This document shows positions 45,028 to 51,656 of a DNA stretch of 51,656 nt, in pieces. The position numbers and the translations under genes were made by a program. Numbering within the stretch: the first letter of the stretch is position 1; every line of letters begins with the position of its first letter. Source of the DNA: an uncultured Saprospiraceae bacterium (GTDB taxonomy: Bacteria; Bacteroidota; Bacteroidia; Chitinophagales; Saprospiraceae); contig CALFUK010000147.1 of NCBI GenBank assembly GCA_937929945.1, positions 1-51,656 of the forward strand. Reading direction: 5' to 3'. The notes under the pieces were generated by a model that saw only the letters and a program-made list of their open reading frames with translations, did not search any database and had not been told where the DNA came from.

Positions 45028-45693
45028 CTAAGATTTTCCAATGACAATGACGAATTCTCCTTTGATTTTATCTTTGGCTTGGTGGAATTTTAATAAGTCT
45101 TTCACTGGAAGAGTCTTTATCTCCTCATAAATTTTGGATATTTCTCTAGCCGTACATACCATGCGCTCCTCTCCCATGTGAAGCTTGATTTCCTCGAGAC
45201 ACTTCAGTACGCGGTACGGTGACTCATACAATACGATGGTATCGGATAGCTCCTTCAGGTACAGCCATCTGGTCTGCCTGCCTTTTTTCTGAGGTAGGAA
45301 GCCTTCAAAATAGAATCGATCACATGCCAGACCTGACGCTATCAGCGCAGGGACGAAGGCCGTAGCACCAGGAAGAGCTATCACTTGAATGTTTTCCTGA
45401 TGACATGCCCGTGAAATAAGAAATCCAGGGTCAGATATACCTGGTGAGCCTGCATCTGATACGAGTGCGATGGTTTGACCAGATTGTAATAGTTGTATGA
45501 TATGATTTACTTCTTTGTGTTCATTATGGGAGTGGTATGATCTCAGTTGATTCTCTATCTCATAGTGACGTAGTAGTTTTTTCGTTTGTCTTGTATCTTC
45601 TGCTAAGATGAGATCTGCCTCTTTGAGTATATTTATAGCTCTCAGAGTGATATCACTTAAGTTTCCTATGGGCGTTGGTACTAGATAAAGCAT
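45028..45693 (-). CDS. rsmI: 16S rRNA (cytidine(1402)-2'-O)-methyltransferase
   Basis: 221 residues. Tetrapyrrole-methylase fold with LYLVPTPIGNLSDITLRAI at the N-terminus, the AEDTRQTKKLL motif, the SAM-binding loop ALVSDAGSPGISDPGF and the ALPGATAFVPALIASGL segment, all diagnostic for RsmI. It uses SAM to methylate the ribose of C1402 in the decoding site. It lacks the extra C-terminal domain of the E. coli enzyme (about 286 residues), which is normal in Bacteroidota. Divergent from the T9SS protein. Confidence 0.96.
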   Translation of the reverse strand: MLYLVPTPIGNLSDITLRAINILKEADLILAEDTRQTKKLLRHYEIENQLRSYHSHNEHKEVNHIIQLLQSGQTIALVSDAGSPGISDPGFLISRACHQENIQVIALPGATAFVPALIASGLACDRFYFEGFLPQKKGRQTRWLYLKELSDTIVLYESPYRVLKCLEEIKLHMGEERMVCTAREISKIYEEIKTLPVKDLLKFHQAKDKIKGEFVIVIGKS

Positions 45694-45864
45694 GCCGTCG
45701 TGTTTTATAACTGAGTTATCCGCGATATTACAAGATTATCAGAGGACTTTGTCCTGCACTTAATTTTTTCATAAATATTTTACTATCAGAGACTTTTTCA
45801 GCCTTACCAACGATTATAGTATTACCTATACGTCTAAGATGTTAATCGTTCTTCTTAATAGTTA

Positions 45865-47985
45865 TTGATAATCAATCATTTGCAGCAAAAGATTACCATA
45901 TATCTGTTTGGCACTTTTCTCTTATTGAATGCCTTGCCTCTGTTTTCCCAGGCGACGATCGATGAGTGCTTCACTTCTTTTAGAATAGTTTCTGCAGAAG
46001 AGTTCTGTGGAGACTTCTCCACAGTCGGGACGACGGCTTCAGCTGAGGGCAATACTGGATGCTGGCCTCAGGGTACGGTATCTCATGACATCTGGATGAA
46101 TTTTACAGCCACCAGACAGTCAGGATCGATCACCATTCTCAGACCTAATGCTGATGAAGCATTTCTCACTGACATATCTGTCATCGTATATGCGAATCGA
46201 TGCAGTGATCTGCAAGAGGTCGCCTGTAGTTCGTTTATTGGGACTGCTACATCGAATGAAGTATTCTTGTCTGAGCTGACTGTGGGCAGTACCTATTATA
46301 TCAGGATAGATAGTCGATCAGACGATACTGGAGGCTTTCAGCTTTGTACCCAGTTATTTAATCCAGTGCCGCGCGCAGAACAGGATTGTCCGCAGTCTGT
46401 AGTCCTTTGTGATACGACATCATTTGTGGTAGAATTCTTAGATGGTGCTGGAAGAGATCCTGATGAAGCTCAGGGCAGCTGTCTAGGGGATGTGGGTGTG
46501 AATTCGGAGGATAGGTCTGCTTGGTACAGCTGGACTTGTAAAGATGCAGGTTCTCTGTTTTTTACGCTGACGCCTAATAATACGGATGATCCTACCGAGG
46601 ATCTTGATTTTGCGTTGTTTAGATTGCCTAATGGATTGACTGATTGCTCAAATAAAGAGTTACTACGCTGCATGGCTTCTGGTGAGACGGTGGGCGAGAG
46701 TTTTGATTTCAATAGCAGGTGCTTTGGACCTACGGGACTGCGGGTAGGATCTGGGGATACAGAAGAATCAAGAGGCTGTGAGCTGGGGGATGATAATTTT
46801 TTAGCGCCCATTGATATGGTAGAAGGGGAAAGCTATGCACTTTTAGTTAATAATTTTTCAGCATCTAATTTTGGATTTTCCATTGAGTTTGGAGGGACTG
46901 GCACTTTCTTAGGTCCAGAGCCTGAGTTTGAGATTGACATCTTAGCCAATCCATCGCTGCAGTGTGATCAGGAGGTCATCTTCAGAGACTTGTCTACGGG
47001 CACCACCGATAATATTGTGAGTTGGTCTTGGAATTTTGGTTCAGGTGCTAGCCCTCAGACCGTCACAGGACAAGGGCCTCATAGAGTTGTCTATAGCACA
47101 TTTGGGCCCAAGACCGCTGTGCTGACAGTGGAGACGGAGCGAGGTTGCTTGTTTCCAGCATTTAAGGATGTAGATGTAGATCCGTGCTGTCCTCCAGATG
47201 TGATGATCACGCTTGATCCTGAGGTGGTGGATGTGATATGTCATGGTGATGACACAGGGATAATAAGCGTCATGGCTAATGGTGGAACGGAGCCTTATTT
47301 ATATCGCTTAGACAATGATGATTTTTCACCTGTACAGTCTTTTGCCGATTTGGTGCCGAGGGATTATCAAGTCTCTGCGGTGGATGCTAAGGGTTGTATT
47401 GCTGATAATATTGGTGTGACCATTGATGAGCCACCAGCTGTCACCGTTGATGCAGGAGAAGACCAGACAGTGGACTTAGGTGTGGAGACTGATCTACAAG
47501 TGATTGCAGGTCCAGGGGAGGATATGATAACATTAGAATGGTCACCAGTCCAGGGCTTGAGCTGTACAGATTGTGATAATCCCTCTGTCATTGCGCCAGG
47601 AACGACCACTTATACTATTACAGCGACTAATCAGATAGGCTGTATGGCCATGGATGATGTTATCATCACAACCATAATAGATAGGTCAAAGGCGGTCTAT
47701 GCTCCTGATGCATTCTCGCCTAATGATGACAGTACCAATGACTATTTCCGAATTTTTACTGGTATAGCGGTATCGGAAATAAGAGATTTTGCAGTTTATA
47801 ATCGATGGGGTGAGCTTATCTTTACCTCTGAGATGATGCCTTTAAGTGATGACAGCGAAATCGGGTGGGATGGTACATATAAAGGTGTTTTATTATCTCC
47901 TGGCACATTTGCATGGCGGGCGGAGGTCATATTTTTAGATAACTTTGCTCAAACCTATAGTGGAACCGTGACCCTCATAAGATGA
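45865..47985 (+). CDS. Large secreted protein with PKD-like domains and T9SS type-B sorting signal
   Basis: 706 residues starting at TTG (45865) with a signal peptide (IYLFGTFLLLNALPLFSQA). Two similar beta-sandwich units come first (about 30-350; each has a WMNFTATR/WYSWTCKDAG strand, then LR or TP-rich strands and VYANRCSDLQ-like loops). They are followed by a PKD domain (about 355-440, WSWNFGSG), a SprB-type repeat (about 447-525, ICHGDDTGIISV...GGTEPYLY), another Ig-like domain, and the C-terminal gliding-motility/T9SS type-B domain (about 611-706: YAPDAFSPNDDSTNDYF, VYNRWGELIF, GWDGTYKG). Predicted to be carried across the outer membrane by the Por system and attached to the surface, perhaps as an adhesin. 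Stop overlaps the lptC start. Confidence 0.92.
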   Translation: MIINHLQQKITIYLFGTFLLLNALPLFSQATIDECFTSFRIVSAEEFCGDFSTVGTTASAEGNTGCWPQGTVSHDIWMNFTATRQSGSITILRPNADEAFLTDISVIVYANRCSDLQEVACSSFIGTATSNEVFLSELTVGSTYYIRIDSRSDDTGGFQLCTQLFNPVPRAEQDCPQSVVLCDTTSFVVEFLDGAGRDPDEAQGSCLGDVGVNSEDRSAWYSWTCKDAGSLFFTLTPNNTDDPTEDLDFALFRLPNGLTDCSNKELLRCMASGETVGESFDFNSRCFGPTGLRVGSGDTEESRGCELGDDNFLAPIDMVEGESYALLVNNFSASNFGFSIEFGGTGTFLGPEPEFEIDILANPSLQCDQEVIFRDLSTGTTDNIVSWSWNFGSGASPQTVTGQGPHRVVYSTFGPKTAVLTVETERGCLFPAFKDVDVDPCCPPDVMITLDPEVVDVICHGDDTGIISVMANGGTEPYLYRLDNDDFSPVQSFADLVPRDYQVSAVDAKGCIADNIGVTIDEPPAVTVDAGEDQTVDLGVETDLQVIAGPGEDMITLEWSPVQGLSCTDCDNPSVIAPGTTTYTITATNQIGCMAMDDVIITTIIDRSKAVYAPDAFSPNDDSTNDYFRIFTGIAVSEIRDFAVYNRWGELIFTSEMMPLSDDSEIGWDGTYKGVLLSPGTFAWRAEVIFLDNFAQTYSGTVTLIR

Positions 47986-48545
47986 AAATACCAGGCTATA
48001 TTTTGGGATTCATGTTGATCGCTTTTGTGATGTCTTGTGTCAATTCAGAAGAAGATATCAGATCCTTGGTTGAAGTTGAGCTGATTGATAGCGAAGTCAC
48101 TCAAGGCATTGAATTATTATACTCTGATTCGGCCCAAGTAAAGGTCAGACTCACGACTCCTCTCATGATCAGAGTGAATAATGCTTCGGAAAAAATAGAA
48201 AAATTCCCTAAGGGCATTCACGTCGAATTTCTTTCTCCATCAGGACAAGTGAATTCATATATGGACGCTAGGATGGCGCAAAAGGACGGCAGACAAGGAG
48301 TCATTATCGCCAGTGACAGTGTCGTCGTCTATAACAAGCAAGGAGATAAATTAGAGACCAATCTTTTGATATGGAATGAGAATACTAGATCCCTAGAGAA
48401 TAACCGATTCGTCAGGATCACACGACCTCAGAAAAGAGATACACTTTATGGCTTTGGCATATCAGCTGATCAAGACTTTGCTAGATTCGAGATCAAAGAA
48501 GTGCTCGGAAAATCCACCTTCGAAAAGCTTACAAAAAGCTTGTAA
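47982..48545 (+). CDS. lptC: LptC-like LPS export lipoprotein
   Basis: 187 residues with a lipobox (VMSC, Cys19). The body reads VELIDSEVTQGIELLYSDSA, KVRLTTPLM and EKFPKGIHVEFLSPSGQVNS, then a late ETNLLIWNENTRSL, which is the LptC pattern of Bacteroidota, predicted to form the periplasmic beta-jellyroll that passes LPS from LptB2FG to LptA. Overlaps the T9SS gene by 4 bases (ATGA) and is followed by the CNNM-type gene, an order known in this phylum. No membrane helix other than the lipid anchor, unlike the E. coli protein. Confidence 0.85.
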   Translation: MKIPGYILGFMLIAFVMSCVNSEEDIRSLVEVELIDSEVTQGIELLYSDSAQVKVRLTTPLMIRVNNASEKIEKFPKGIHVEFLSPSGQVNSYMDARMAQKDGRQGVIIASDSVVVYNKQGDKLETNLLIWNENTRSLENNRFVRITRPQKRDTLYGFGISADQDFARFEIKEVLGKSTFEKLTKSL

Positions 48546-48651
48546 ATAGACACGATGTGGGGCGCTCTAGTGTTGAAGACAAACACCCTATTTGAATGTT
48601 ATGATCTGCGCCATTTTCTTGAATTGAATTTCTTCTGAGTATCTTCGACTT

Positions 48652-49884
48652 ATGTTGTTTTTGTCCATCATTTTTTTTCTCCTCCTATCAGCTTTTTTCT
48701 CGGGTTCCGAGATGGCATTCGTATCTGCTAATAGATTAGAGATCGAGCTAAGAAAAGAGAAATCGAATAAGCGAGGTGAGCTCATCAGCTCGTTCTATAA
48801 TGATGCAGAGCGATTTTTATCTACCATGCTGATAGGCAACAACTTAGCTCTTGTCGCTTTCACCTACTTTATGAATAAGTTGATTAGTCCATTCCTCATG
48901 GTATATGTGAGCTCTGGCATTCTTGAACTATTGATGTCCACGATCATCATCACGGTGATTGTCTTGATCTTTGGAGAGTTCATCCCTAAGCTATTATTCC
49001 GGCTTTATGCTCACCAGGTCATCTACATCATGAGCTATCCACTTTTGTTGTTCAGCGTCATATTATTTCTACCTGCTAAATTGACTAACTCACTATCTAA
49101 GTTCTTCTTGTCGTCTGTATCCGAAGAGCCTACCGAAAAGGAAGATCTAAATTTGAATAAGACCGACTTAGAACATTACATCGAGGATAACATTGACTCT
49201 GACGATCCTATAGATAAAGAGCTCTTCACAAAGGCGCTTAGGCTTGACCAAATTAAAGTGAAAGACTGCATGGTGCCTCGGACTGAGATAATCTTTGTAG
49301 ATATAAAAGCAAGCATACCAGAATTGATCGAAGTAATAGAGGGCTGTAAGCACTCTCGGATTCTTGTCGCTGAGCAGGAGATAGAAAAGACAGTAGGCTA
49401 CGTACATCACCAGCAGTTGTTGGAGCAGCCATCATCATTGGAGTCTATCTGTCTACCTATCCAATTTATACCAGAGGCCATGAATGCTAAAATGCTCATG
49501 TCAGAGTTCATAAACAATGATAATAATATCGCTTGTGTTGTAGATGAGTTTGGAAGTGTATCAGGTTTAGTGACATTGGAAGACCTGCTAGAAGAGATAT
49601 TTGGAGAGATTGAGGATGAGCATGATCAAGAAGATTATATAGATATACAATTAGATTCTACAACATTTAGGTTTTCCGCTCGCCTCGAGATCGACTATGT
49701 GAATGATAAATATCCACAGATAAGTCTCCCACAAGGAGAGTATCATACCCTGTCAGGCTACATCGTAGCAAGTGCGGGTAAGATTCCCAAAGAACATGAG
49801 ATTATTGATTTTGATGGCTACCAAGTGACGATCGAGAAGGTTTCTGATACCCGTATTGAACAAATAATGTTGGAAATAATATGA
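48652..49884 (+). CDS. CNNM/CorC-type membrane protein (hemolysin family) with CBS pair
   Basis: 410 residues. The DUF21 membrane domain (about 1-175) begins FFLLLSAFFSGSEMAFVSAN with the diagnostic FSGSE. Two CBS domains follow (about 205-330; MVPRTEIIFVDI, then ACVVDEFGSVSGLVTLEDLL). The C-terminal CorC_HlyC/transporter-associated domain spans about 335-408 (GEYHTLSGYIV). Members take part in divalent-cation transport, probably Mg or Co. The older name hemolysin does not reflect a toxin activity. Same strand as lptC, 106 bases downstream. Confidence 0.93.
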   Translation: MLFLSIIFFLLLSAFFSGSEMAFVSANRLEIELRKEKSNKRGELISSFYNDAERFLSTMLIGNNLALVAFTYFMNKLISPFLMVYVSSGILELLMSTIIITVIVLIFGEFIPKLLFRLYAHQVIYIMSYPLLLFSVILFLPAKLTNSLSKFFLSSVSEEPTEKEDLNLNKTDLEHYIEDNIDSDDPIDKELFTKALRLDQIKVKDCMVPRTEIIFVDIKASIPELIEVIEGCKHSRILVAEQEIEKTVGYVHHQQLLEQPSSLESICLPIQFIPEAMNAKMLMSEFINNDNNIACVVDEFGSVSGLVTLEDLLEEIFGEIEDEHDQEDYIDIQLDSTTFRFSARLEIDYVNDKYPQISLPQGEYHTLSGYIVASAGKIPKEHEIIDFDGYQVTIEKVSDTRIEQIMLEII

Positions 49885-50082
49885 TTTTCGGTAATATGTG
49901 TTATTTTACCTTAGTATAAGACATTTTAGTTGGCATCTTTAGATATTATATTAGTTAAACATTAATATGTTTTTTTAATAATATATATTTTGTTACACTA
50001 ATATTTTTTATCAGTTTTGTTGAGCTGTAATTTTACCCACCCTAAAGTGATAGATATATTACTGTGTTAACTCTAAAGTTGA

Positions 50083-51656
<1,574 letters not shown>

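Overview
The window looks like a chromosomal segment of a Bacteroidota bacterium, most likely a marine or gliding member of the Saprospiria/Chitinophagia (inference). Signs of this are hybrid one-piece two-component systems ending in an AraC-type HTH, a T9SS type-B (gliding-motility) C-terminal sorting domain, 3-coathanger-stack-like C-termini, an LptC-CNNM gene pair, secreted proteins with Bacteroidota-style signal peptides, and the general absence of Shine-Dalgarno sequences.

Layout. 193-9323 (minus): three consecutive giant hybrid sensor kinase/receiver/AraC regulators, two with 7TM-DISM-type sensors and one with a TPR sensor, probably one operon. 9647-10973 (minus): two overlapping small secreted proteins of one family. 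11240-15231: two GT-C-like membrane proteins and a GT2 polyprenyl-phosphate glycosyltransferase. 15421-19376: thioredoxin-like protein, DinB protein, quinone-reductase-like enzyme, Gfo/Idh/MocA dehydrogenase. 19845-23637 (minus): beta-propeller protein with an IPTL-CTERM-like tail, lipoprotein alkaline phosphatase, RDD protein. 23727-28137 (minus): cytochrome P450, thiolase, flavin monooxygenase and hotdog thioesterase, suggesting acyl/lipid conversion; an AMACR-type CoA transferase-family enzyme lies at 33861. 28683-31249: divergent NarL-type kinase and regulator pair.

31501-33569: tRNA-Ser(GCU) and tRNA-Pro(UGG) are followed by a small decayed integrative element. It is bounded by two copies of the tRNA-Pro 3' end plus terminator, and it holds a two-gene cassette of unknown function, a small gene, a DUF2693-like gene and a stump of a tyrosine integrase. 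This is the clearest mobile DNA in the window.

35187-49884: eight-PAS sensor kinase, TerB-like protein divergent from a Fur-family regulator, OmpA lipoprotein, OB-fold-like secreted protein with an M1 peptidase, RsmI, a T9SS-sorted adhesin-like protein overlapping LptC, and a CNNM/CorC-type protein. 50116 to the window end: a collagen-like protein on the plus strand with at least 134 uninterrupted Gly-X-Y triplets that runs off the edge and shows recent internal duplication.

No CRISPR array, rRNA or intact transposase was seen. The best candidates for something undescribed are the two-gene cassette in the tRNA-Pro element, the sensor array with its adjacent secreted protein pair, and the collagen-like surface protein. 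All functional statements rest on motif reading by eye; no database search was run.
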